Shown one piece after another: positions 7,541 through 15,287 of a stretch of DNA of 48,847 bases (within the stretch, counting starts at the first letter, position 1; each line of letters opens with the position of its first letter). The translations under genes and the position numbers were made by a program. This DNA is from a virus. The stretch lies in the IMG/VR virus record IMGVR_UViG_3300035698_005975, positions 1-48,847 of that record, one strand, 5' to 3'. The notes below the pieces were generated by a model. The model saw only the letters and a program-made list of their open reading frames with translations. It was not told the DNA's origin and made no database searches.

Positions 7541-7772
7541 CGTCTACAAGGCGCTTGTGGCGTTGTCCATGCAAGGGAGACGTGGTGGCCTTCGTCGCGG
7601 GTCAATAAATCAGCTATTCGAGGTCTTGCGCTGGAATACGATGATCCAGACCGACCCCGGCGCCGATCCGTTCAAACTCAACAACAACCATCGCCCCCAC
7701 TACGCCAGGCTCATCATGGCCGCCGAGCCGACGCTGGCCGGGTGGTTCGAGATACGGAAGGTGGCTGGATGA
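7464..7772 (+). CDS. Conserved phage protein of unknown function
   Basis: 102 residues; the ATG at 7464 with GGGAG upstream is preferred to 7437. The pattern FHRANPDVYKALVALS ... LRWNTMIQTD ... FKLNNNHRPHYARLIM is one I recognise as recurrent in phage and prophage genomes near replication genes, without an assigned function. It is probably a small alpha-helical or winged-helix protein. It overlaps the previous gene by 77 nt and the next by ATGA, placing it in the replication operon. Confidence 0.65.
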   Translation: MDQLNLFTTRSPIEEAFLVFHRANPDVYKALVALSMQGRRGGLRRGSINQLFEVLRWNTMIQTDPGADPFKLNNNHRPHYARLIMAAEPTLAGWFEIRKVAG

Positions 7773-8521
7773 AGGATCGAATCACCAACAAACACCCCGG
7801 CAAGAAGCCATGGCTACCCCTCTACACGGCCGATCTAATCACAGACAGCGCAGTCTGTCGCTGTTCATTCGAGACCCGAGGCGTCTGGGTATGGATGTTG
7901 TGTGCGATGTGGAGGGAGGAGGTCCGCGGCACGCTCCCGGGGGACATGGACGAGCTGTCAAGCATCGCCTTTGTGCCAATTCAAATCCTCTCAACTGCCG
8001 TCAAGGATCTTGAAATACACGGCGTGTTCTCCCGGGGCCGGGACTTTGACGGGCACGGCCTACCGCCCGATGCCATCGTGAATCGCCGGATGTACGGGGA
8101 CTGGCGCCTCGAACAAATGAAGGTCAAAGCGGGCCGAAAAGGGGGTAAGGCTTCCGCCGAGAAGCGGCGCATTCAAGCAAAAGCCCAGCAAAACGCAAGC
8201 AACGCGCGGACGCCTAACGACGCTCAAGTAATAGGATTAGATCCGACGACGCCAAGCACGGCCCCAAGCAAAGGCACAAGCACACTACTGGACAGGATCT
8301 CTGCGGTAACAGGTGACGGCCCCGAGTGGATGTCTTGGTTCAAGGCGGCTTTGGAAGTCATGGCCGGCTTCGGGGGCACGCCATATGCCGAGGCCGCGGT
8401 GCTTCACGTTGAGCGGTCGGGGGATATCGAACACCCGGGCCGGTTCCTTGCTGACAAGTTTCTGAGGTGGGCGCGCGAGAACAAGATGACGGGTTCGATG
8501 CCAAAGAAGCCAACAATATGA
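7769..8521 (+). CDS. DUF1376-like phage replication protein
   Basis: 250 residues; the ATG overlaps the previous stop. The N-terminal 110 residues (WLPLYTADLITDSAVCRCSF, then GVWVWMLCAMW) resemble the DUF1376/winged-helix domains found in phage replication initiators. A basic linker KAGRKGGKASAEKRR follows. The C-terminal 80 residues (HVERSGDIEHPGRFLADKFLRWA) form a separate helical domain. It probably acts in replisome assembly together with the protein at 8808. There is no ATPase motif, so it is not the helicase or loader itself. Confidence 0.6.
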   Translation: MKDRITNKHPGKKPWLPLYTADLITDSAVCRCSFETRGVWVWMLCAMWREEVRGTLPGDMDELSSIAFVPIQILSTAVKDLEIHGVFSRGRDFDGHGLPPDAIVNRRMYGDWRLEQMKVKAGRKGGKASAEKRRIQAKAQQNASNARTPNDAQVIGLDPTTPSTAPSKGTSTLLDRISAVTGDGPEWMSWFKAALEVMAGFGGTPYAEAAVLHVERSGDIEHPGRFLADKFLRWARENKMTGSMPKKPTI

Positions 8522-8598
8522 GCGGCCATCTAAAGTTTTCCTTGCAATCTAGAGTCAAGTGTAGTAATGTGTAGCGGAAGTCAAAGGAGAGCAGAAAT

Positions 8599-8811
8599 AT
8601 GGCACTCGTCAACACGAAAGCAGCCGCCGCACACCTCGGCATTCACCCAGCAACGTTGCGCCAAAAGGTGCGCGAGGGGCATATCCCTTGCGTGAGAATT
8701 GGGAACACGGCGTCCCTCCGCTTCAACTTGGACGCGATAGACGCGCACCTGGCCAAACAGCAGGCGCAACCCGGCACCGCAACTGACGGCCGGCCGGGGG
8801 GGGTGTCGTGA
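8599..8811 (+). CDS. Excisionase-like HTH DNA-binding protein (HTH_17)
   Basis: 70 residues; the ATG at 8599 follows AAAGGAGAGCAGAAAT. The sequence NTKAAAAHLGIHPATLRQKV followed by PCVRIGNTASLRFNLDAIDAHL is the winged-helix pattern of HTH_17/MerR-type excisionase-like proteins. No integrase is present in the window, so a role as a replication-region or transcription regulator is likelier than excision. The gap before it (8522-8598) is AT-richer than its surroundings and contains TTGCAA, but no good -10 box at the right distance. Confidence 0.75.
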   Translation: MALVNTKAAAAHLGIHPATLRQKVREGHIPCVRIGNTASLRFNLDAIDAHLAKQQAQPGTATDGRPGGVS

Positions 8812-9689
8812 AATACCTGCGCATCAAGAATTGGGACAAGTACCAGGCGTTCAAGGATCGCGAGCCGAAATGGATCAAAGTATACCGTTCACTTTTGAAC
8901 GATTACGACTTCTGTCAACTCACCGATTCTGCCCGTGGGCACCTGATTTGCCTGTGGCTTTTGGCCGCTGAAACGGACAACAAGATAGCCTACGACGCGA
9001 ATTGGATCAAATCGCGCATCAATGCAACATCAAAAATCGATTTGATTATTCTCATAAACCATGGCTTTTTAGAGGTTTATGAAGAAAACCCGCCCTCTGT
9101 ACAACCAACTCCAGATGTCTGTACAGACGATCCGGATCATCCGTACAGTGATCCTGAGTCGGTTGTACACAGAGAAGAGGAGAGAAGAGAAGAGAAGAGA
9201 AGAGATATGCTCGAACGTGCGTTCTGCGCTATGTGGGAAATTTATCCTCGCAAAGTGTCCAAACAAGAGGCCCGGAAGTCTTGGGAAAAACTGAGCCCGA
9301 CCGAAGATGACGCGCGGCTCATCATCAAGCGCCTTCGCCTTCACGTTGGCAAGTGGACCGACGACCGCACAGAGGCGAAGCACATCCCGCATGCCGCAAC
9401 ATGGCTGAACCGGCGACGGTGGGAGGATGACCTAGACTCCTCGATTCCAGACCAGCGCGAACAGGCGCCAGACCAGCGCCCAAGCGACATTTCAAACTGG
9501 CACCCGGATCCGGGGATTGCATCCTACGCCGAATCGTTGGCCCGTGACGAGGGCTTGAGCCAGGACGACGCGGTCAAAGAGGCGCTATCACGTCGCGCGG
9601 CACACGAAAAGGCCACGGCAGACGGCACGTTAGCCGCTGCGTTCACGGGAACCATGCCGGAGACACCGGCGGCGAAAGGGAAATCATGA
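8808..9689 (+). CDS. Phage replication-initiation / replisome-organizer-like protein
   Basis: 293 residues with a GTG start at 8808 overlapping the previous stop. Residues 1-100 form a winged-helix-like domain (IKNWDKYQAFKDREPKWIKVY). Residues 120-133 are a Glu/Arg run encoded by a pentanucleotide repeat. Residues 134-205 (AMWEIYPRKVSKQEARKSWEKL, then HIPHAATWLNRRRWED) match the C-terminal domain common to phage replication initiators. The protein likely binds the origin and recruits host helicase or primase. An in-frame ATG lies immediately after the repeat (9207), behind purine-rich SD-like sequence, so the C-terminal domain might also be made alone. Confidence 0.7.
   Translation: MKYLRIKNWDKYQAFKDREPKWIKVYRSLLNDYDFCQLTDSARGHLICLWLLAAETDNKIAYDANWIKSRINATSKIDLIILINHGFLEVYEENPPSVQPTPDVCTDDPDHPYSDPESVVHREEERREEKRRDMLERAFCAMWEIYPRKVSKQEARKSWEKLSPTEDDARLIIKRLRLHVGKWTDDRTEAKHIPHAATWLNRRRWEDDLDSSIPDQREQAPDQRPSDISNWHPDPGIASYAESLARDEGLSQDDAVKEALSRRAAHEKATADGTLAAAFTGTMPETPAAKGKS
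9172..9206 (+). repeat. Pentanucleotide (GAGAA)7-type microsatellite inside a gene
   Basis: Seven 5-bp units, five exactly GAGAA, one GAGGA and one GAGAT. It encodes EERREEKRRD in the replication protein. Because the unit is not a multiple of three, gain or loss of one unit would shift the frame of the C-terminal domain. Confidence 0.9.
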
Positions 9690-10162
9690 CCTGCATCGGA
9701 ATCGACCCGGCGTACGCGAAGCCAGTGACGCTGGCGTGGCGGGACAGGGCACTTGATGGCCTTTGGGTTTGCCGAACAGCCGATCCGCGCGGCGAAGGGT
9801 TTCCCGAAGATCTCGCTGACATCTTCGCTGAATTCAGAAGCCATGGAGCAGAACGGGTGTGCTTGGAAGACGGCTACGTTGGTCGAAACCTACAAGTTGC
9901 GCTCCGTTTGGGGCACAATCGCGGGATGATTCACGGAATCGCCCTGACACAGGGTCTAGAATGCTACCTCGTCGCCCCCAGTCGCTGGCAGAGCGATTGT
10001 CTGTCCTCGGGAGGGGTAAGACCCCACAAACACGCTCAAATTGCCTTAGCGGCCATCCTGCGCGCAAAACACGTCACCGGGATGGATCTAGGCGAAGATA
10101 TGGCCTGCGCTGTCTGTTTGGCCGAATGGGGCAACGCACACCCGGAGGTCTTCGGTGGGTAG
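9686..10162 (+). CDS. RuvC-like Holliday-junction resolvase
   Basis: 158 residues, ATGA-overlapping start. An RNase H fold is indicated by CIGIDPAYAK (Asp7), VCLEDG (Glu61) and DLGEDMACAVCLAEW (Asp134/Asp138), matching the acidic residues of RuvC-type nucleases. The length is close to bacterial RuvC (about 170). It would cut branched DNA before packaging or during recombination. Neighbours are a replication initiator and a small HTH protein, supporting a DNA-processing role. Confidence 0.75.
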   Translation: MTCIGIDPAYAKPVTLAWRDRALDGLWVCRTADPRGEGFPEDLADIFAEFRSHGAERVCLEDGYVGRNLQVALRLGHNRGMIHGIALTQGLECYLVAPSRWQSDCLSSGGVRPHKHAQIALAAILRAKHVTGMDLGEDMACAVCLAEWGNAHPEVFGG

Positions 10163-10628
10163 ACCATCTGGACTGACACCGGCCCTTGCTGCCAAGATTG
10201 CCAGGCACTTGGCAAGGGGGTTGTCTACGGGCGCAGCGGCTACCAAAGTCGGGGTGCCTAAGCGTACTCTGGAGCGGTGGTTACAGATTGCCAGTCGGGA
10301 CAACTCCAAGTGGTGGCAGTCCATCGTTTTCAGGGCCGGCGGGTACCGGAGGCTTATACATTCGAGGCGCCTTGCTAGGGCCCGATGCGAGCACGGCGTC
10401 GGACCAGAGGCCATGGTCGCTATGCTGTACTCTGAAATCATGGAGGCCCTCACCGACGGGAAGGTGCCGCTTGACGTCGCGTCGAAGGCGTTGGAAATGG
10501 CGCAAGACGAATTGCGCGATACGCTTGCGGCCGAATCGCTGAGCTTTGCCAGGACCGAACTCGCCCGCTGGCATCCTGGAGATCAGCGAATGTCAGGTAT
10601 TGGTGACATTGCGGACGGTGACGAATGA
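10155..10628 (+). CDS. HTH protein resembling small-terminase or regulatory proteins
   Basis: 157 residues; GTG at 10155 has GGAGG six bases upstream. Residues 8-45 (LTPALAAKIARHLARGLSTG, then VGVPKRTLERWLQIA) form a homeodomain-like HTH seen in phage terminase small subunits and replication regulators. The C-terminal half is helical. Because a better small terminase lies directly before TerL, this one is more likely a regulator or an accessory DNA-binding protein. Confidence 0.6.
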   Translation: MGRPSGLTPALAAKIARHLARGLSTGAAATKVGVPKRTLERWLQIASRDNSKWWQSIVFRAGGYRRLIHSRRLARARCEHGVGPEAMVAMLYSEIMEALTDGKVPLDVASKALEMAQDELRDTLAAESLSFARTELARWHPGDQRMSGIGDIADGDE

Positions 10629-10762
10629 CAAGAGAGTGGCGGATTCGTATGCGTAAGGTGTTGATATGTAAGGCTTCCAACAGTCTAGCTACTAACAGTA
10701 AGGCATGTTGTTTCGTGGGTTATCCATGTAAAGTATCGGTTACATTGGAGGTAAAGGTGTGA
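10625..10762 (+). CDS. Possible 45-residue protein
   Basis: An ATG at 10625 overlaps the previous stop as ATGA and opens 45 codons to 10762. The product is basic with four cysteines (ICKAS, KACCFVGYPC). The stretch is more AT-rich than neighbouring genes and has no good ribosome site, so it may instead be an intergenic regulatory region. Confidence 0.3.
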   Translation: MTREWRIRMRKVLICKASNSLATNSKACCFVGYPCKVSVTLEVKV

Positions 10763-10780
10763 AAAATGGAGGGCAGAGCA

Positions 10781-11113
10781 ATGGCAGACGAGAGCGTGCG
10801 AGAATTGGTGATTGGTAACGGCATTCCATCCCGCGCTCATTTCGGGACACCAACAGCGATCCAGTATCCCGAGTGCGCGAAGCTGGCATCAGCCCGCAAC
10901 CGGCACGTGGCCATCACTGAGTTTATGGAGTGGATTGACGGGCAGAAGCTCTTCCTGTGTGAGTCGTGGCCCACTGGAGAAGGTTATGACCAAACCCACC
11001 GGAGACACGACAACCTCATCTTCGACTTCCTTGGTATCGACCAGGCGAAGCTAGAAACGGAGCGTCGGGCAATGCTCGATGCGGCGGGCGAATATGGAGG
11101 ACACACCCTATGA
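10781..11113 (+). CDS. Hypothetical protein
   Basis: 110 residues; the ATG at 10781 has GGAGG eight bases upstream, better than ATG 10766. It contains a TAIQYPECAKLASARNRHVAI start and a mostly helical body (FMEWIDGQKLFLCESW). A similar layout occurs in small phage early proteins found in many siphoviruses, but no function is known to me. It begins a run of overlapping small genes (10781-11366). Confidence 0.65.
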   Translation: MADESVRELVIGNGIPSRAHFGTPTAIQYPECAKLASARNRHVAITEFMEWIDGQKLFLCESWPTGEGYDQTHRRHDNLIFDFLGIDQAKLETERRAMLDAAGEYGGHTL

Positions 11114-11271
11114 CACCCACTGAGCTGCGGAAAATATTGATACCAATACACAAGATTGCGCGGGAGGGTTGGAGTGCCGTGCTCAAAGAGACGATGGCTG
11201 AACGCGACGCGGCGCTGGAGCGGGTGAAGGGGTTGGAGGCCCGCGTGTCTGAACTGGAGGCGGAGCAATGA
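11110..11271 (+). CDS. Small coiled-coil protein (53 residues)
   Basis: The start overlaps the previous stop as ATGA and its own stop overlaps the next ATG. The C-terminal half (AALERVKGLEARVSELEAEQ) has leucine/valine heptads typical of a short leucine zipper. Perfect packing between two genes supports that it is real. Confidence 0.55.
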   Translation: MTPTELRKILIPIHKIAREGWSAVLKETMAERDAALERVKGLEARVSELEAEQ

Positions 11272-11366
11272 TTGACGCCCTATGGCCCTATATCAAAGCC
11301 GCCTGGGTCTTCGCGCAGTGGCTCGCTTACATGATGATCTTGATGGTGTTGAAGTCGTGTGCATGA
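11268..11366 (+). CDS. Small single-pass membrane peptide (32 residues)
   Basis: An ATGA-overlapping start and GGCGGAGCA upstream. Residues 9-29 are hydrophobic (AAWVFAQWLAYMMILMVL), one membrane span. It could be a small early membrane effector or holin-like peptide, but the sequence allows no choice. Confidence 0.5.
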   Translation: MIDALWPYIKAAWVFAQWLAYMMILMVLKSCA

Positions 11367-11382
11367 CCGGCGAAGAAACCCC

Positions 11383-11412
11383 TTGACAACCAATAGATAG
11401 ATTGTATATAAT
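11383..11412 (+). promoter_or_regulatory. Early sigma70-type promoter P2
   Basis: TTGACA (11383-11388) and TATAAT (11407-11412) with an 18-nt spacer ending TAGATAGATTGTA. This is the same subtype as the promoter at 44920. It would drive the small-gene cluster 11437-13033 and possibly the packaging genes behind it. Confidence 0.9.
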
Positions 11413-11436
11413 GCGGCAACGTTGAAGGGAGCAACC

Positions 11437-11664
11437 ATGGACATCCTGGACAAAATCAAAGACTGGGACAAGAGGCACAAGGCGGCCAGGGCGGACGACG
11501 ACAAAGAGAAGGCGCACAAGATCGAAGACGACGCCATGCATGCTTTCGTCCGCCACCTGTGGGCAAACAAGGAACTACCAGGATCTCCGATAGACCAGAC
11601 TTGCGTCACATTGCTTCGCCGTATGAATCGGCGCGGCGACAAGCTCGGGCGCTGGTACTCGTGA
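11437..11664 (+). CDS. Small charged helical protein
   Basis: 75 residues; the ATG at 11437 with GAAGGGA upstream. The first 45 residues are dominated by Lys, Asp and Glu (DKIKDWDKRHKAARADDDKE) and the last 25 are basic. First gene behind promoter P2. No known family. Confidence 0.6.
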   Translation: MDILDKIKDWDKRHKAARADDDKEKAHKIEDDAMHAFVRHLWANKELPGSPIDQTCVTLLRRMNRRGDKLGRWYS

Positions 11665-11675
11665 AGGGAGACGCC

Positions 11676-11843
11676 ATGCTAGACACAAAGAAGCGGCCGC
11701 GGTACGTTCAAATCCACACGAGCGGCCCGGTGTATCGTTGCGCCGCGACGGAAGCCGCGATGCTCGTCACGTTCGGCCATGCCCGGTACGTTGACCAACG
11801 CGGCGGGACGGTGATTCAAATCAAGGAGAGGGACAATGGGTAG
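11676..11843 (+). CDS. Hypothetical protein (55 residues)
   Basis: The ATG at 11676 follows GGGAGACGCC. The pattern KRPRYVQIHTSGPVYRCAATEAAMLV reads like a small beta-rich phage protein. It overlaps the next gene by 8 nt. Confidence 0.55.
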   Translation: MLDTKKRPRYVQIHTSGPVYRCAATEAAMLVTFGHARYVDQRGGTVIQIKERDNG

Positions 11844-12387
11844 GTTGGCGGATGCGATCAGGGTCGAGAGAGACGGCTTGCTGGTTGGCGCACCGAAGCG
11901 GCTTCTGGCACGGGTAGAACTATCTGAGCTTGACAGACAGCGTGAGCCCACCCCCGCCGCCGAGACGATGACCGAGAAACGGCTGGCGGAGATTGAAGAG
12001 TGGTGTGTTCCGCGCTCTGAGTACGGCACACCTGGGGGACGTTATTCTTGCCTGATGTCTGTGGACCTCATCGCCGAGGTACGCTGGTTGCGGGCGGAGG
12101 CGGAACGGGTCGAGATCTCGTGGGGCGAGGCGATTAAGGACTCCCATGGGCGTGCCAAGATAGCAAAGGAAAAAATCAAGACCGCCGAGGGCCATGCCGA
12201 ACGTCTTTTGGAGTCACAGCGAGAAACAGAGACCCGAGCCAAGGAATGGGAGGAAGCCGCCCACAAAGCCGAGGATCGGGCGAGTGTGGCAGAGCGGAAG
12301 GTGTCCCTGGCAATTGGCAACATCAGCGCAGCGCGCAAAACGTTGGACAACACAATTCAGGGATTGGAGTATGGCGACGATGCCTAA
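11836..12387 (+). CDS. Coiled-coil hypothetical protein
   Basis: 183 residues; the ATG at 11836 follows AAGGAGAGGGACA. Residues 46-90 (LAEIEEWCVPRSEYGTPGGR, then DLIAEVRWLRAE) resemble a segment found in many small phage proteins. Residues 95-165 are rich in Lys, Glu and Ala and form a likely long coiled coil. Function unknown. Its last codons overlap the zinc-finger gene. Confidence 0.6.
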   Translation: MGRLADAIRVERDGLLVGAPKRLLARVELSELDRQREPTPAAETMTEKRLAEIEEWCVPRSEYGTPGGRYSCLMSVDLIAEVRWLRAEAERVEISWGEAIKDSHGRAKIAKEKIKTAEGHAERLLESQRETETRAKEWEEAAHKAEDRASVAERKVSLAIGNISAARKTLDNTIQGLEYGDDA

Positions 12388-12658
12388 CACCTGCCAATCC
12401 TGCCACCGCCGCCTACCAGCCCTAGCCTTCGCCTACACCGACCGCTCGCACACGGAGCGCCGCGACGTATGTCGCCAGTGCAACCGCCGCGCGTGGGAAA
12501 AGGTGAACAACGCCCAGCGCCGGCGCGAACGTATCGCCAGAGAATTCGACGGCGGGGCCACAAGCCTGCGATTCAACCGGACGTTTGAATGGACACCATC
12601 GAAGGTGGACTTGGCCGAGCAAGCTGAATGCCGGGAAGCGTGCGGGATGGCGTGGTAG
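12380..12658 (+). CDS. Small zinc-finger protein
   Basis: 92 residues from ATG 12380. Two CxxC pairs (CQSC at 5-8 and CRQC at 32-35) make a compact zinc ribbon. A basic segment RRAWEKVNNAQRRRERIARE follows, suggesting nucleic-acid binding. In some phages HNH endonucleases begin with such a ribbon, but no HNH motif follows here. The start choice is uncertain (ATG 12371 is also possible). Confidence 0.55.
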   Translation: MPNTCQSCHRRLPALAFAYTDRSHTERRDVCRQCNRRAWEKVNNAQRRRERIAREFDGGATSLRFNRTFEWTPSKVDLAEQAECREACGMAW

Positions 12659-12886
12659 AATAGGTAAAGAACATGTGCCCGCACAAAGTGGAGATTGTGG
12701 ACCTATGAGCGAGCGCAAATCAGATCCAGCGACTACACCAAGCAAGGCGGCCAAGTTGATTTCACTAATCGGCGCGGCCGCTGCGCTGTGTGGCAAGGTA
12801 AAGAAAATCCCAAAGACACAACAGGGAGACGCCCTACCGATGTGGAAAAGGCCGCCAAAGCATTCGCGCCGGAACCGGAGGCACCC
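12659..12886 (+). other. Short stretch with ambiguous coding frames
   Basis: Two overlapping frames are open here. One starts at ATG 12705 and runs 61 residues to 12890 (it begins MSERKSDPATTPSKAAKL). The other continues in frame into the 12887 gene with only TTG 12695 as a start, and its final part (DVEKAAKAFAPEPEAP) looks more protein-like. An 11-codon frame at 12673 ends on the ATG of the first. None has a good ribosome site, so I call no gene with confidence. Confidence 0.35.
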
Positions 12887-13033
12887 ATGAACGAAATCAC
12901 CTTGCTGGACCTTTCACTTGCCGCCGCCCTCGCCTTGGCTTGGTACTGTTGGTATCAGTGGCGGAAGACGCTCAAGATAGCAAAGGAACTGGCATTTATG
13001 CTGGAGGAATCGACCCATGGCCCAAGAGCCTGA
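12887..13033 (+). CDS. Small single-pass membrane protein (48 residues)
   Basis: The ATG at 12887 follows CCGGAGGCACCC. Residues 4-24 (ITLLDLSLAAALALAWYCWYQ) form one hydrophobic helix followed by a basic, helical tail. Possible holin or membrane anchor. It overlaps the small-terminase gene start by 17 nt, so it belongs to the unit entering the packaging module. Confidence 0.55.
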   Translation: MNEITLLDLSLAAALALAWYCWYQWRKTLKIAKELAFMLEESTHGPRA

Positions 13034-13649
13034 AACCCCAAAACCACAGAAGATCAGAAGCGGGCAGCGAAACAAAGGCCAACGCGCTCATGACCGCCTG
13101 CTAATTTCGCGGTGGTTCCGTCGTGGCTACACCCAGAAGTCCATGAAGGTGATGCTGAACGACTCGCGCCAAGTGGACGGCGTCTACGAAAAGCCGTACC
13201 CAATCAGTGCAATGACCATCTCAAAGGATACCCGTGCCATCATCAAGGGATGGACGCATGAAGGCATCAAGAACATCGACAAGCGCCGGGCGGTTGAACT
13301 GGCGAAGCTCAACAACTTGGAATGTGAGGCGTGGGAGGCGTGGGAGCGCAGCAGGCGTGACGCCGAGAAGCACAGAACGGAAGACTCCGAAAGTACGGGC
13401 GGCGAACATGGCGGGGGCACGACCAGGAAGAAAAGCAAGGAAGTGCATGGCCGCGACGGCAACCCGGCATTCCTCGCGCAGATCCGGGCCGTCATCGAGA
13501 AGCGGTGCGCTCTGTTGGGCCTCGATGCGCCTACCTTGGTCGAGACCAACGGAACGATCAAGGTGCTCATGCCGGAGGACTACGGGAAGGAAGAGGCGGC
13601 GGGCGTGACGCCAGAGGCGGAACCAGAAACGGAGGACACAAAGGAATGA
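13017..13649 (+). CDS. Terminase small subunit (putative)
   Basis: 210 residues, ATG at 13017. Residues 20-75 hold an HTH-like segment (HDRLLISRWFRRGYTQKSMK, with ISAMTISKDTRAIIKGW). The middle is helical and acidic/basic, and the end is acidic (PEAEPETEDTKE). Position two genes before TerL, size and domain order fit a TerS that recognises phage DNA and feeds it to the motor. The assignment rests on context more than on similarity. Confidence 0.55.
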   Translation: MAQEPETPKPQKIRSGQRNKGQRAHDRLLISRWFRRGYTQKSMKVMLNDSRQVDGVYEKPYPISAMTISKDTRAIIKGWTHEGIKNIDKRRAVELAKLNNLECEAWEAWERSRRDAEKHRTEDSESTGGEHGGGTTRKKSKEVHGRDGNPAFLAQIRAVIEKRCALLGLDAPTLVETNGTIKVLMPEDYGKEEAAGVTPEAEPETEDTKE

Positions 13650-13669
13650 GCGGACACAAAGGAATGAGC
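13634..13669 (+). repeat. 18-bp tandem duplication of a ribosome site and start codon
   Basis: GGACACAAAGGAATGAGC occurs twice head to tail. Each copy has AAAGGA and an ATG (13646 and 13664), both in the frame of the following gene, giving it two starts six codons apart. The first ATG overlaps the TerS stop. Confidence 0.9.
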
Positions 13670-13993
13670 GGAGACTGGAGAGTTGAACTTGAAGATGGGT
13701 CTTTGTTGACCGGGGAAGCTGCCCGCCAAAACTTAGAATCCCGTGGGCTTCTGGACGAATACATTGGCGAAGACGTGCAATTTCAGCCCATCACGAACGC
13801 GGACCGATTCCCGGATGAAACAGATTACGAGTACGCCGCGCCGCGCTGGCTTTGGGACGACTTCGCGAAGTCGGCGATCGCCGGGCTTGTGCGGCGGCCA
13901 GGGAGGTGCTCGCACAGCGTCGCGAGGGAATCTTTCGACATCGCCGACGCTATGATGCTGGAGCGCAAGAAACGGCTGGATGGCAATAACTAG
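13646..13993 (+). CDS. Hypothetical protein between terminase genes
   Basis: 115 residues from ATG 13646, or 109 from ATG 13664; the two starts come from an 18-bp duplication. The sequence (GDWRVELEDGSLLTGEAARQ, later RFPDETDYEYAAPRWLWDDF) is acidic and not recognised. It ends 3 nt before TerL. Possibly a terminase accessory protein. Confidence 0.55.
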   Translation: MSGHKGMSGDWRVELEDGSLLTGEAARQNLESRGLLDEYIGEDVQFQPITNADRFPDETDYEYAAPRWLWDDFAKSAIAGLVRRPGRCSHSVARESFDIADAMMLERKKRLDGNN

Positions 13994-13996
13994 CCA

Positions 13997-15232
13997 ATGC
14001 CAAGAACCACAGTAGACCTACGCGGCCTCAAGAAAGCCGTCAACCCGACGTACTACCCCCTGCTCTGGGACGAACATCGCACCCTCGTCCTGATGGGCGG
14101 CGCCGGTAGCGGCAAGTCCGTCTTCTGTGTCCAGAAGATCCTAGCCCGGATCGCCATGGAGAAGCGGCACAAGATCTGCGTATTGCGCAAGGTGTCCAAG
14201 ACGCACCGCCACTCGACCTGGACTGAGTTTCAGCGGACTATTTCGCAATGGGGCTGGTCGAACTACTTCTCGACGAACAAGACGGATATGACATTCACCT
14301 TCCTTCCGAACGGCAATCAAATCATCTTCTCGGGTTTGGATGACGCCGAGAAGCTCAAGTCCATTACAGGCATCACGTCGTTTTGGATCGAGGAAGCCAC
14401 CGAATGTGTTGAAGACGATCTCAGTCAAGTCGATCTTCGCCTGCGAGGCTTCGGCACGTACAAGCAGATCATGCTCAGTTTCAACCCTATATCGGCCATG
14501 CACTGGCTGAAGGCCCGATTCTTCGACCAGCAAGAGAGGACCGTCCGCACGGTCCGGACAACGTACCGGGACAACCGATTCCTTGACGCGCCCTATGTGG
14601 CCATGCTCGAAGGCCTCAAGACCCGGGACAATGGCCTGTGGCGTATCTACTCAGAGGGCCTCTGGGGCGTGCTCAAGGGCCTCATCTACGAGCCATGGCC
14701 CATATTGGAGGAATGGCCCGAATCGTTCCATGACAAATGGTATGGGCTCGATTTTGGCTTCAACCATCCCATGGCCCTGGTTGAAGTCGGCGAGCGTGAC
14801 GGCGAATACTTCCCCACAGAGCTGGTCTACGAGAGCAAGATGACGACCGCGGACCTTGCCAAGCGGATGGCAGAACTAGACGTGTCGCGCACCTTGCCTA
14901 TCTATGCCGACTCAGCCGAACCCGACAGAATTGAGGAACTGTGCCGGGATGGGTGGAACGTGAAGCCCGCGAACAAGGGGCCCGGGTCCGTTCATGCTGG
15001 CATCGTCTTTCTCCGATCCAAGGCGATCTACACGCGCCACAGCAATGGCAATCTGAACAAGGAAGCCGCTACCTACAAATGGGCAGAAGACAAGGACGGG
15101 CGGCTCATGGAGGCCCCCGTCAAGTTCGCAGACCATTTGATCGACGGGCTACGCTACGCCATTTACACCCACCTGAATCAGCCGAAATTCGAGTCCTCGA
15201 AAGACCCGCTCGCCGGCGTCGGCATGTTCTAA
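13997..15232 (+). CDS. terL: Terminase large subunit
   Basis: 411 residues. The ATPase half has Walker A GGAGSGKS (34-41) and Walker B FWIEEATE (129-136). The RNase H-like nuclease half has LDFGFNHP (Asp252), YADSAEPD (Asp304) and ADHLIDGLRY (Asp379/Asp383), the three acidic clusters of the Terminase_3/PBSX-type family. It pumps DNA into the prohead and cuts the concatemer. The family commonly uses headful packaging, which would agree with a circularly permuted assembly. Downstream, a regulatory element separates it from the portal gene. Confidence 0.95.
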   Translation: MPRTTVDLRGLKKAVNPTYYPLLWDEHRTLVLMGGAGSGKSVFCVQKILARIAMEKRHKICVLRKVSKTHRHSTWTEFQRTISQWGWSNYFSTNKTDMTFTFLPNGNQIIFSGLDDAEKLKSITGITSFWIEEATECVEDDLSQVDLRLRGFGTYKQIMLSFNPISAMHWLKARFFDQQERTVRTVRTTYRDNRFLDAPYVAMLEGLKTRDNGLWRIYSEGLWGVLKGLIYEPWPILEEWPESFHDKWYGLDFGFNHPMALVEVGERDGEYFPTELVYESKMTTADLAKRMAELDVSRTLPIYADSAEPDRIEELCRDGWNVKPANKGPGSVHAGIVFLRSKAIYTRHSNGNLNKEAATYKWAEDKDGRLMEAPVKFADHLIDGLRYAIYTHLNQPKFESSKDPLAGVGMF

Positions 15233-15247
15233 ATCCAGCTGTAACCC

Positions 15248-15287
15248 CTTCCATTGGCGCGGTACGGTAGCCCATTCTATGCGCATG
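15248..15287 (+). promoter_or_regulatory. Late-gene element, copy 1 (upstream of portal)
   Basis: CTTCC-N4-GCGCGGTACGGTA at 15248-15269, followed by TTCTAT and ATGCGCATG. The same arrangement occurs at 26688, with 18 of the first 22 bases identical and the ATG of the downstream gene 16 nt after the block in both. No Shine-Dalgarno site is present, so it may be a promoter with leaderless transcripts or a regulator site. Confidence 0.6.
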
